Of a DNA stretch of 16,447 nt, positions 1 to 5,806 are shown in pieces; the stretch's first letter is position 1, and each line of letters starts with the position of its first letter. This DNA comes from Pullilachnospira_A gallistercoris (GTDB lineage Bacteria > Bacillota > Clostridia > Lachnospirales > Lachnospiraceae): positions 1 to 16,447 of the forward strand of contig DVHM01000010.1 in the NCBI GenBank assembly GCA_018712125.1, read 5' to 3'. Under the pieces are notes generated by a model. That model was not told where the DNA came from and did not search any database. It worked only from the letters and a program-made list of their open reading frames with translations. Made by a program: the position numbers and the translations under genes.

Positions 1-169
1 TTCTCATTATTATATGGCATTTGAACGGAAATTACAAGCCGCCCGGCCGAAAGCGCCGGTAGTAGGAAGGGGAAACGGTTGAGCGGGATGGAGAAATATG
101 GTACATTTGAAAAAGATGATGTCGATGGGTGTTACTGATCATCTGTCAGAAAAGACAAGGGGTAAGAAA

Positions 170-922
170 ATGGAAGAGAGAGAACTGAAGAAGCACATTC
201 AGGAGAAAAAGATGAATTTTCTGAGTGACCGGGACGCCACCGCCTCCTACCACAAAGAACAGAAATGGCTGAAACTTCTGGCTCAGGGGAGGATGGAGGA
301 GCTGGAATATCCGGAAAATTCCTTTGGCCCGGAAAATCTCTATACGGACGCGGTGCTGACCTACCGGGGAGACCACAAGCAGATGGAGTACAATCTGGTG
401 GCCTGTATCACGCTGGCCTGTCGGGCGGTTATCACTGCCGGGGTGGATCCCTTTGAGGCTTACCGGATCAGTGATATCTATCTGCAGCAACTGTCGGAAT
501 GTACGGAACTGAAAGACATGATGTGGGTGGCCGGAACGGTTATGGGGGAGTTTAACGAGCTGGCGAAGGCGGCTAACCCGGAAAACAGGGAGGCGTCCAT
601 CGATGTGGAGAATGCCAAGACTTATATCTGCCGGCATCTGCAGGAAAAGCTGACCATGCAGGAAGTCTGCCGGGCGGTCGGTGTCAGCAGCGGATATCTG
701 TCGAAGAAATTTCGGGAATCCGGGACAACTTTCCGGGAGTATGTCATGGAGGAGCGGCTGAAGCGGTCGGCCAACCTGCTGGCGCAGACGGAGGAGCCGG
801 TCAGCGTGATCTCGGATTATTTTTCTTTCGCGTCCCCCAGTTATTTCTCCAGCTGTTTTCACAGGCAGTATCAGATGACGCCGCTGGAATATCGGAAACG
901 CCACAAATTTCAATGTAATTGA
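170..922 (+). CDS. AraC-family transcriptional regulator
   Basis: DNA-binding regulator of about 250 residues, probably controlling the adjacent sugar-binding lipoprotein gene. The C-terminal part, roughly residues 142-248, carries the two helix-turn-helix motifs of the AraC family: LTMQEVCRAVGVSSGYLSKKF first, then VSVISDYFSFASPSYFSSCF, ending in the usual MTPLEYRKR. The N-terminal part is not a cupin I recognise. It has a helical stretch (VACITLACRAVITAGVDPFE) of a kind I associate with Clostridia AraC regulators. I chose the ATG at 170 because AAGGGG lies 7 bases upstream. An in-frame ATG at 98 has a poorer site and would add 24 residues. The stop codon overlaps a direct repeat that is a candidate binding site for this protein. 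The effector is unknown. Family assignment is firm; the target is inference. Confidence 0.9.
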   Translation: MEERELKKHIQEKKMNFLSDRDATASYHKEQKWLKLLAQGRMEELEYPENSFGPENLYTDAVLTYRGDHKQMEYNLVACITLACRAVITAGVDPFEAYRISDIYLQQLSECTELKDMMWVAGTVMGEFNELAKAANPENREASIDVENAKTYICRHLQEKLTMQEVCRAVGVSSGYLSKKFRESGTTFREYVMEERLKRSANLLAQTEEPVSVISDYFSFASPSYFSSCFHRQYQMTPLEYRKRHKFQCN

Positions 923-945
923 CAGAAGTGTTATTTAATTTACAG
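916..945 (+). promoter_or_regulatory. Candidate AraC-type operator, two direct repeats
   Basis: TAATTGACAG at 916-925 and TAATTTACAG at 936-945 match in 9 of 10 bases and start exactly 20 bp apart, about two helical turns. AraC-family activators commonly bind two direct half-sites spaced this way, the promoter-proximal one overlapping the -35 region. Here the second repeat ends where a -35 for the TATAAT at 966 would begin. The first repeat overlaps the regulator's stop codon. The repeat is seen directly; binding is inference. Confidence 0.5.
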
Positions 946-971
946 GGACAGGCCGAAAAAACATTTATAAT
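943..971 (+). promoter_or_regulatory. Promoter of the sugar-binding lipoprotein gene
   Basis: A perfect TATAAT lies at 966-971, 31 bp before the lipoprotein ATG. The hexamer 17 bp upstream (943-948) does not resemble TTGACA. A good -10 with a poor -35 is what an activator-dependent promoter would show. A TTTACA at 939-944 is 21 bp away, too far for a normal spacer. Confidence 0.55.
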
Positions 972-1002
972 ACCCCCATCAAAACAAACAGGGGGAAAGC
1001 AT

Positions 1003-2952
1003 ATGAAAGCGAAGAGACTTTTGAGCATGGGTCTGGCTGCCGCGGTCTGTGTCGGTACGCTGGGACTTGCCGGCTGCGGTTCCAAGGGAAGCGACAGCGC
1101 GGAAAACACCTTTTCCTGGTGGCTGTATACCGATGACGGCGCCGGGACATACTACAATTCTTTCGAGGACAATCCATCGGTGCAGTGGCTGAATCAGCAG
1201 TATTGGGATACGGAAAATCACACGCTGGGCACGGCCGATAATGGAAGTGAACTGCACTTTACCTTCCAGACGCCGATCGAGGGAAGCGAGCAGGACAATT
1301 TCAATACCATGATCGGTACGGGGGAGTACACAGATCTTCTGGATATGTCTCTGATCGCGGATCCCATGGGATTTTATGACGACGGCGTGATTATGGAGAT
1401 TACCGATTACGTGGAGAAGTACATGCCGGACTATGTGGCCTATCTGGACGCGAATCCTTCCCTGAAGAGCCAGGTGTCCAGAACAGATGAGGACGGAACC
1501 ACACATTATTATTATGTGGCAAATATTCTGGACGGACCGGAGCTGCCCTGGGGCGGATTTGTATACCGCAGAGACTGGGTGGTAGAGTACGCGGAACCCA
1601 CGGATTACGTGTGGGATTGGGACAGCGACTATGTGAAGGAGAACGGCCATCCCGAGGTGACGCCGCTGGAAAAGGCAAAAGAGCAGAACAACCTCAACGG
1701 CTGGAAACAGAATGAGGTAACCGAGTTTACCGCCAACCAGGGAGAGGATCCCAACAATACCTACACGGACAACGTGATCTTCCCCAGCGGAACAAGCGAT
1801 CCTCTGACCATCAGCGACTGGGAGTGGATGTTTGAGGCTTTTACAAAGGCCATTGACGAGAAGGGATTTGCCGATGACAGCGACGCTTACGCGGTCAGCA
1901 TGTATTATCCCGGCTATATTACCACGGGCGATCTGGTGTCCTCCTTCGGCGGAGGTGGCGGATACTGGTCTGTGGACGAGGACAACCAGGTATACTTCAG
2001 CGGAGCTTCCGACAATTTCCGCACCTATCTGGATTGCCTGCACAACTGGTATGAGCAGGGCTGGCTGGATGAGGTCTTCGAGACCCGTACCGGCGACGCC
2101 TTCTATATGGTAAATATGAACGGTACCAATATGGGCAAGGTTGGCCTCTGGTACGGTCTGACCGGTACCATCGGTACCACGATCCGGGCGACCTGCGAGG
2201 ATCCCACCGATCAGCAGAATGCCTTTGTCATGGCCTGCGCGTCTCCCATCAACGACGTGTACGGCACGGCGGATCAGATGTACAAGGATCCGGATACCTT
2301 CTACCAGGGAAGCCGTGTTGCCGGCGGTGTGGCCCTGACCGATAAATGTGAATCCCGGAGCGAGGAGGAGCTGGCAGCGCTGTTTACCTACTTCAACTGG
2401 ATGTTTACCGAGGTGGGATCGGATTTCCACACCTTCGGCCTGAACGCGGATCAGCTGGCTTCCGCCGATCTGGATGACAACCTCTATGAAGAGTATGGTA
2501 TGGACGCCGCCTACACCAAGACTACGGATGAGAGCGGCAATGTGGTGTACACTTCCCTGATCGACACTTCTCTGGATGGAAATGCCTTTACGGCGGCCCG
2601 TATGGCGGGCGGATTGACCAAGACCGGTGTCGGCGAGGATATCGGCTACAGCATCGACCGGGGCTATTCCAATATCACGGAGCAGGGAACCAACGAGTGG
2701 GCGAGATACGAGAGTATCGGCGCTGTCAGCACCTACACCGACGATATCATGGACGGCGAGGATCGGGATGCCTGGGATAAGGCGTACAACGATATCTACC
2801 AGTGGTGGGGCACTGTGCTTCCCACAATGATCAAGGACGGGGTGACCGACGAGTCCTGGAATTCCATGGTGGATAAACTGCGCAACGACTTCAACATTGA
2901 TCAGGTGACGGAGATCGCTCAGAAATATATTGACGAGATCCAGCCGAGATAA
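1003..2952 (+). CDS. Extracellular sugar-binding lipoprotein of an ABC transporter
   Basis: A 649-residue solute-binding protein, probably for an oligosaccharide taken up by a CUT1-type ABC transporter. The N-terminus is a lipoprotein signal: KAKR, a hydrophobic stretch, then lipobox LAGC with C25 as the lipidation site, followed by a Gly/Ser/Asp-rich tether. The mature part is acidic and rich in Trp and Tyr, as in large LipO/LplA-like sugar binders. It is longer than the usual 420-550 residues. The ATG at 1003 follows GGGGGAAA; reading further upstream to 919 would put 28 non-signal residues before the signal peptide. No permease or ATPase follows, and a strong terminator closes the gene, so it must work with a transporter encoded elsewhere, possibly just left of this window. 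The ligand is unknown. Confidence 0.85.
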   Translation: MKAKRLLSMGLAAAVCVGTLGLAGCGSKGSDSAENTFSWWLYTDDGAGTYYNSFEDNPSVQWLNQQYWDTENHTLGTADNGSELHFTFQTPIEGSEQDNFNTMIGTGEYTDLLDMSLIADPMGFYDDGVIMEITDYVEKYMPDYVAYLDANPSLKSQVSRTDEDGTTHYYYVANILDGPELPWGGFVYRRDWVVEYAEPTDYVWDWDSDYVKENGHPEVTPLEKAKEQNNLNGWKQNEVTEFTANQGEDPNNTYTDNVIFPSGTSDPLTISDWEWMFEAFTKAIDEKGFADDSDAYAVSMYYPGYITTGDLVSSFGGGGGYWSVDEDNQVYFSGASDNFRTYLDCLHNWYEQGWLDEVFETRTGDAFYMVNMNGTNMGKVGLWYGLTGTIGTTIRATCEDPTDQQNAFVMACASPINDVYGTADQMYKDPDTFYQGSRVAGGVALTDKCESRSEEELAALFTYFNWMFTEVGSDFHTFGLNADQLASADLDDNLYEEYGMDAAYTKTTDESGNVVYTSLIDTSLDGNAFTAARMAGGLTKTGVGEDIGYSIDRGYSNITEQGTNEWARYESIGAVSTYTDDIMDGEDRDAWDKAYNDIYQWWGTVLPTMIKDGVTDESWNSMVDKLRNDFNIDQVTEIAQKYIDEIQPR

Positions 2953-2968
2953 AAGTAAATAAAAAGCA

Positions 2969-3014
2969 AAAGGATGTCCCGGGACCGGGTAAATGGTCCG
3001 GGGCATCTTTTTTT
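2969..3014 (+). terminator. Rho-independent terminator after the lipoprotein gene
   Basis: The arm GATGTCCCGGGACC at 2973-2986 pairs with GGTCCGGGGCATC at 2995-3007, with one bulged G and one G-T pair. Seven T follow at 3008-3014, and A residues before the stem extend the pairing. It lies 17 bp after the lipoprotein stop. Confidence 0.92.
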
Positions 3015-3075
3015 CACAATTTCTACTTCAATTTTTACGGAAATTTTCACAATTTTTCCCTATGATTTTGATATT

Positions 3076-3112
3076 GCACCTCCGATGGGGGTGCGTGTCC
3101 CCTTGGCAGGGG
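3076..3112. other. Two adjacent GC-rich hairpins
   Basis: GCACCTC (3076-3082) pairs with GGGGTGC (3088-3094), including a T-G pair. Next to it, CCCC (3099-3102) pairs with GGGG (3109-3112). No T-run follows on either strand, so these are not ordinary terminators. Confidence 0.5.
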
Positions 3113-3148
3113 CTTGGGTTTTCGGCATGGGCGTGTATCAGGCAGAGC

Positions 3149-3180
3149 TTTTGCGAGGATTTTGCGGGCCTTGCGAGGGT
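3149..3180. repeat. Three imperfect 11-bp tandem repeats
   Basis: TTTTGCGAGGA (3149-3159), TTTTGCGGGCC (3160-3170) and TTGCGAGGGT (3171-3180) follow one another directly. The function is unknown. Confidence 0.55.
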
Positions 3181-3249
3181 TTTGAAAGCTTGAGGGTGGC
3201 AGTTATGCGGGTCCGGTGTCGGCCCGATTGTCCCTTTGTACACCGACGC

Positions 3250-3337
3250 TACGGTAAAAATGAAATTTTCATCAGGATAACGGTATACTTTTTCCGGGTT
3301 ATACTACCGGGATGAAAATTTTGCTTCTGCGACCGTA
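3250..3337. repeat. Nested imperfect inverted repeat
   Basis: Three concentric pairs of arms can be seen: TACGGT (3250-3255) with ACCGTA (3332-3337); AAATTTTCATC (3263-3273) with GATGAAAATTT (3311-3321), perfect over 11 bp; and CGGTA (3281-3285) with TACCG (3305-3309). Together they could form an 88-nt stem with internal loops. No T-run follows it at once. It could be a regulatory RNA fold, an operator, or the remnant of a small mobile repeat. Confidence 0.5.
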
Positions 3338-3580
3338 CTTTTTTCGTGGGATGTACGGGAGCCAGAGAAATTCCTGTTATAAGAGACCGTATGGAAATCA
3401 CGATTTGTACGGCAGAGAAAACTGAAAGTGGCGAGATGGAGGTACTGCCATCGGCGCATCTACCGTCGAAAACGTTGATTTTCAAGGATGACCGTACCGG
3501 AAGCGCGGAGAGAAACCTTGCGGCTGAAAAATGCCGGGAAGAAATATGAAAAAATATGACTATGACGTGGGAGGGAAATT

Positions 3581-4213
3581 GTGAGAACAGAGAAGGATAC
3601 ATTGGTGGAACAGCTGCGGGAGGCGGTGCGCGGAAGAGAGAGGGAAAAAGCGCTGGAACTTCTGAAGAAGGGAGCGCTGGACGGGCTGACGAAGGAGCAG
3701 CGGCTGGAGATTTACAAAAGCCTGATGACGCTCCGCAACATGGAGATCATCCATTATCTTGCAAAGCAGGAGGAAAAATTCTCCTCCGAGATGCTGCGGA
3801 TGGATTTTGAGCCCTATCTGAACAAAAATTTTGTCCGGCAGGTGCTGGCGCGGTACCGGAAAAAGTTTGACCTGACAGATGAGAGGGAGTGTGAGAATCT
3901 TTTTGAGATCGCCTGTGAGGCAAATGATGCGGAGACTGTGAAATACCTGATTCGCCAGGGACGCGGGAAAAATCGCTATGCGCTTCTGGGGGAAGCGGAG
4001 CTGAATGTCTTTCAGCAGAGCGCGTCCATACCGCAGGATGCCCTGACACAGGACGCGTGGATGGAATTGCTCTTTTCAGCGGCAGCTTCCGAGGAGAAAG
4101 CCCCTCTCCCCAAAAGTCCGGGTGGCAGTTATAACGGTTGCGCTGGTGGCCGCGGCGGTAATCATCGGCTGCGGCGTGTACTTCATTCCCCGTTGGATGG
4201 AGTCGGCCGGTAG
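3581..4213 (+). CDS. Ankyrin-like cytoplasmic domain, front half of a frameshifted membrane protein
   Basis: The GTG start at 3581 is supported by GGGAGGG six bases upstream. Residues 1 to about 172 are helical and charged and contain ankyrin-like helix pairs, clearest at LFEIACEANDAETVKYLIRQ. A weaker one lies near residues 23-60 (REKALELLKKG..NMEIIHYLAKQ). After about residue 172 (SAAASEE) the sequence turns into Gly/Arg-rich out-of-frame translation ending at 4213. In the +1 frame the same DNA continues as RKPLSPKVRVAVITVALVA, a positive-inside membrane span, and runs into the FKBP frame. I therefore read 3581-4631 as one gene of about 349 residues broken by a one-base indel between about 4090 and 4116, where CCCC and CCCCAAAA runs lie. 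Whether this is a real mutation or a sequence error cannot be told from here. No ligand of the ankyrin-like part is known. Confidence 0.7.
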   Translation: MRTEKDTLVEQLREAVRGREREKALELLKKGALDGLTKEQRLEIYKSLMTLRNMEIIHYLAKQEEKFSSEMLRMDFEPYLNKNFVRQVLARYRKKFDLTDERECENLFEIACEANDAETVKYLIRQGRGKNRYALLGEAELNVFQQSASIPQDALTQDAWMELLFSAAASEEKAPLPKSPGGSYNGCAGGRGGNHRLRRVLHSPLDGVGR

Positions 4214-4631
4214 CGGAGCGGATGCAGCCCAGGAGGATGCAGCCCAGGAAGACATAACCCAGGAAACGGGCGGCGCGGATCAGACTACAGATGGCGCCGA
4301 TTCGAGCGCGGATACATCAGAGGATAACGGCGGCGACACCGCATATAATACCGATACCAGTCTGGTGGTGGCTGACGGCGACACGGTCAATATCGATTAC
4401 ACCGGGTATGTGGACGATGTACCGTTTGACGGCGGCAGTACCGATGGGGCCGGGACGAGTCTGACCATCGGCTCCGGCAGATACATCGACGATTTTGAGG
4501 AACAGCTGATCGGACATCATGTGGGAGAGACGGTAACCGTCAACGTGACGTTCCCGGAGGACTACAGCAGTGAAGAATTGCAGGGAAAGGATGCCAGATT
4601 CGAGGTAACCATCAACGGCATATACGAATAG
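4122..4631 (+). CDS. Membrane-anchored FKBP-type prolyl isomerase, back half of the frameshifted gene
   Basis: The open frame starts at a GTG (4122) with no ribosome site before it. Its first 20 residues are a membrane span (VITVALVAAAVIIGCGVYF), followed by a Gly/Ala/Asp/Glu/Thr-rich linker to about residue 80. Residues 82-169 form an FKBP domain: GDTVNIDYTGYVDDVPFDGG, then TIGSGRYIDDFEEQLIG, GETVTVNVTFPEDY and KDARFEVTINGI. This domain catalyses cis-trans isomerisation of peptidyl-prolyl bonds. It should sit outside the membrane, with the ankyrin-like domain from the preceding frame inside. Since the basic residues that should precede the span (RKPLSPKVR) lie upstream of the GTG in this same frame, translation probably enters from the 3581 frame. 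The FKBP domain looks complete; the way it is expressed is uncertain. Confidence 0.75.
   Translation: MAVITVALVAAAVIIGCGVYFIPRWMESAGSGADAAQEDAAQEDITQETGGADQTTDGADSSADTSEDNGGDTAYNTDTSLVVADGDTVNIDYTGYVDDVPFDGGSTDGAGTSLTIGSGRYIDDFEEQLIGHHVGETVTVNVTFPEDYSSEELQGKDARFEVTINGIYE
4221..4265 (+). repeat. 15-bp tandem repeat coding DAAQE linker units
   Basis: Three 15-bp units at 4221, 4236 and 4251 encode DAAQE, DAAQE and DITQE in the acidic linker before the FKBP domain. The first two differ by one base. Length change in units of 15 bp would keep the reading frame. Confidence 0.75.
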
Positions 4632-4636
4632 AATAG

Positions 4637-4666
4637 TTGCCAGATATCGCAGGCAGCCGGTATAAT
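4637..4666 (+). promoter_or_regulatory. Sigma-A type promoter of the SDR gene
   Basis: TTGCCA at 4637-4642 and a perfect TATAAT at 4661-4666 are 18 bp apart, starting 6 bp after the FKBP stop. The predicted leader to the SDR start is about 100 nt. No terminator separates it from the FKBP gene, so some read-through is possible. Confidence 0.75.
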
Positions 4667-4775
4667 GGAAGTACAAAAACGTCGCTTCGCGCGCCGATGT
4701 TAACAGAAACGCAATAATCCTGTGGCACAATAGCGGACGTCGGAAAAAAGCGGCAGAACGATGAGGAGGAAAGTG

Positions 4776-5603
4776 ATGGCAGATGTATGTGTGATTACCG
4801 GCGGCGGCAGCGGAATGGGACTGGCGGCAGCGAAGTATATGCCTAAGGAGAAGATTCTGGTACTGGCCGGGAGGACCGAGGCAAAACTGCAGCGGGCCAT
4901 AGAGGAATTGAAGGCGGAGGGACACGAGGCCTACGCCAAGGCCTGCGACACTTCGAAACGGGAGAGCGTGCGCGTGCTGGCAGAGTACGCGGCGTCCCTG
5001 GGCGAGGTAAAAAATGTGATCAACTCCGCGGGACTCTCGCCCAATATGGCGGAGGCGGAGACGATTCTGCGGGTCAACGCGCTGGGAACCGTCTATATGA
5101 ATGAGGAGTTTTCCAAAGTGATGAAGGCGGGCAGCGTGATTGTGGACGTGGCGTCCAACTCGGCCTATGTGCTTCCGGGTTTTCTGATCAGCAAAAAGGT
5201 CTACGCGCTGGCGGATCAGGATGAGCGCCTGTTCCTTCAGAAGATGCTGAAGAAATGCAGGATGGCGAAGGAGGGATATGCCAGAAACGGAATGGCCTAC
5301 GCCTTTTCCAAGAATTTTGTGGTGTGGTATGCCAAGAAGTGCGCATTCGCCTACGGGAAGAAGGGAATCCGTGTGGTGTCCTTGAGCCCCGGGCTGATTG
5401 CCACCGACATGGGCAATCTGGAGAAGGAGGAGGGCGGTTCCCTGATTCCGCTGACTGCCGAGGAACGCATGGGAAAGCCGGAGGAGCTGGGTTTTGCCCT
5501 GGCCACGGTGGCGGATGAGCGCAACGGTTATCTCGCCGGTGTGGACGTCCTCTGCGACGGCGGTTCCGTCTCCGGAAAAGAGTTCAAGAAGAAGCGGAAA
5601 TGA
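4776..5603 (+). CDS. Short-chain dehydrogenase/reductase with substrate-loop insertion
   Basis: NAD(P)-dependent oxidoreductase of 275 residues, presumably cytoplasmic, interconverting an alcohol and a ketone. The Rossmann motif TGGGSGMG is near the N-terminus, with NSAG further on, a catalytic serine in VASNS (S127 or S129), Y175-x3-K179 (YAFSK), SPG after it, and the C-terminal CDGG. The serine and tyrosine are about 48 residues apart instead of the usual dozen or so. The extra segment (about 133-172, PGFLISKKVYALADQDERLF onward) is helical. A comparable insertion occurs in 3-alpha-hydroxysteroid dehydrogenase/carbonyl reductase of Comamonas, so a steroid or bile acid substrate is possible but unproven. 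I chose ATG 4776 over ATG 4761 because AGGAGGA (4764-4770) lies between them. The gene has its own promoter and terminator. Confidence 0.85.
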   Translation: MADVCVITGGGSGMGLAAAKYMPKEKILVLAGRTEAKLQRAIEELKAEGHEAYAKACDTSKRESVRVLAEYAASLGEVKNVINSAGLSPNMAEAETILRVNALGTVYMNEEFSKVMKAGSVIVDVASNSAYVLPGFLISKKVYALADQDERLFLQKMLKKCRMAKEGYARNGMAYAFSKNFVVWYAKKCAFAYGKKGIRVVSLSPGLIATDMGNLEKEEGGSLIPLTAEERMGKPEELGFALATVADERNGYLAGVDVLCDGGSVSGKEFKKKRK

Positions 5604-5627
5604 TGCATGGTTTCGCGGTATAACAGA

Positions 5628-5668
5628 AAGAGGGTCGGCTGTTGCGAGCCGGCCCTTTCCTTCGTTTT
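5628..5668 (+). terminator. Terminator after the SDR gene
   Basis: GGGTCGGCT (5632-5640) pairs with AGCCGGCCC (5647-5655) over nine positions including one G-T pair, around a six-base loop. The tail is T-rich but interrupted: TTTCCTTCG and then TTTT. Confidence 0.75.
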
Positions 5669-5707
5669 ACGAAAAAACGGAGGGCTTAGCGGCGCGGGCC
5701 GCAGAAC

Positions 5708-5736
5708 TTGCGTTTCTCAGAAAAATCAGGTAGAAT
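5708..5736 (+). promoter_or_regulatory. Promoter for thyA
   Basis: TTGCGT at 5708-5713 and TAGAAT at 5731-5736 are 17 bp apart, which gives a leader of about 65 nt before the thyA start. The site comes directly after the SDR terminator. Confidence 0.6.
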
Positions 5737-5806
5737 AAAAAGAATCCAAATTTTTACCCATAAAGCAGATAAAACAGACAGTGAAGAGAAAAGGAGACGC
5801 AGCGGT

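Larger units (their letters stand above)
3015..3580. other. Long structured intergenic region without a credible gene
   Basis: About 565 bp between the lipoprotein terminator and the GTG at 3581. Short open frames exist on both strands, but none has a good ribosome site, recognisable domain or codon use like the neighbours. The first part is AT-rich. A GC-hairpin and tandem-repeat section follows at 3076-3180, then a nested inverted repeat at 3250-3337, then further ACCGTA/TACGG motifs up to about 3496. TATACT occurs at 3284-3289 and 3300-3305 but without a convincing -35. The promoter of the downstream gene probably lies here, but I cannot place it. Confidence 0.6.

Noticed and set aside
2..82. 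Open frame at the left edge ending in TGA at 80-82, possibly the tail of an upstream gene
   Set aside because: Another frame is also open to a stop at 60-62, and neither peptide resembles a known C-terminus. There is too little sequence to support a call.
88..138. 16-codon open frame just before the AraC regulator
   Set aside because: It lacks a well-spaced ribosome site and shows no regulatory features such as amino-acid runs.
973..995. CCCCC and GGGGG pair that could hide the lipoprotein ribosome site
   Set aside because: With the -10 at 966-971, transcription should start near 978, after the C-run, so the hairpin would not be in the RNA unless an upstream start is used.
979..3006. Long open frame on the minus strand opposite the lipoprotein gene
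   Set aside because: It mirrors a gene with strong lipoprotein and binding-protein features; long antisense frames are expected with this GC-rich codon use. The translation has no recognisable domain.
3346..3549. 67-residue plus-strand frame in the intergenic region
   Set aside because: The sequence is not recognisable and I see no ribosome site at its start.
3249..3602. 117-residue minus-strand frame in the intergenic region
   Set aside because: It has no domain, no convincing ribosome site, and spans the inverted repeats; it is better explained as non-coding.
4100..4116. Classical programmed -1 frameshift at the CCCCAAAAG run
   Set aside because: The change from the front frame to the FKBP frame is +1 (or -2), so a standard -1 slippery heptamer does not explain it.
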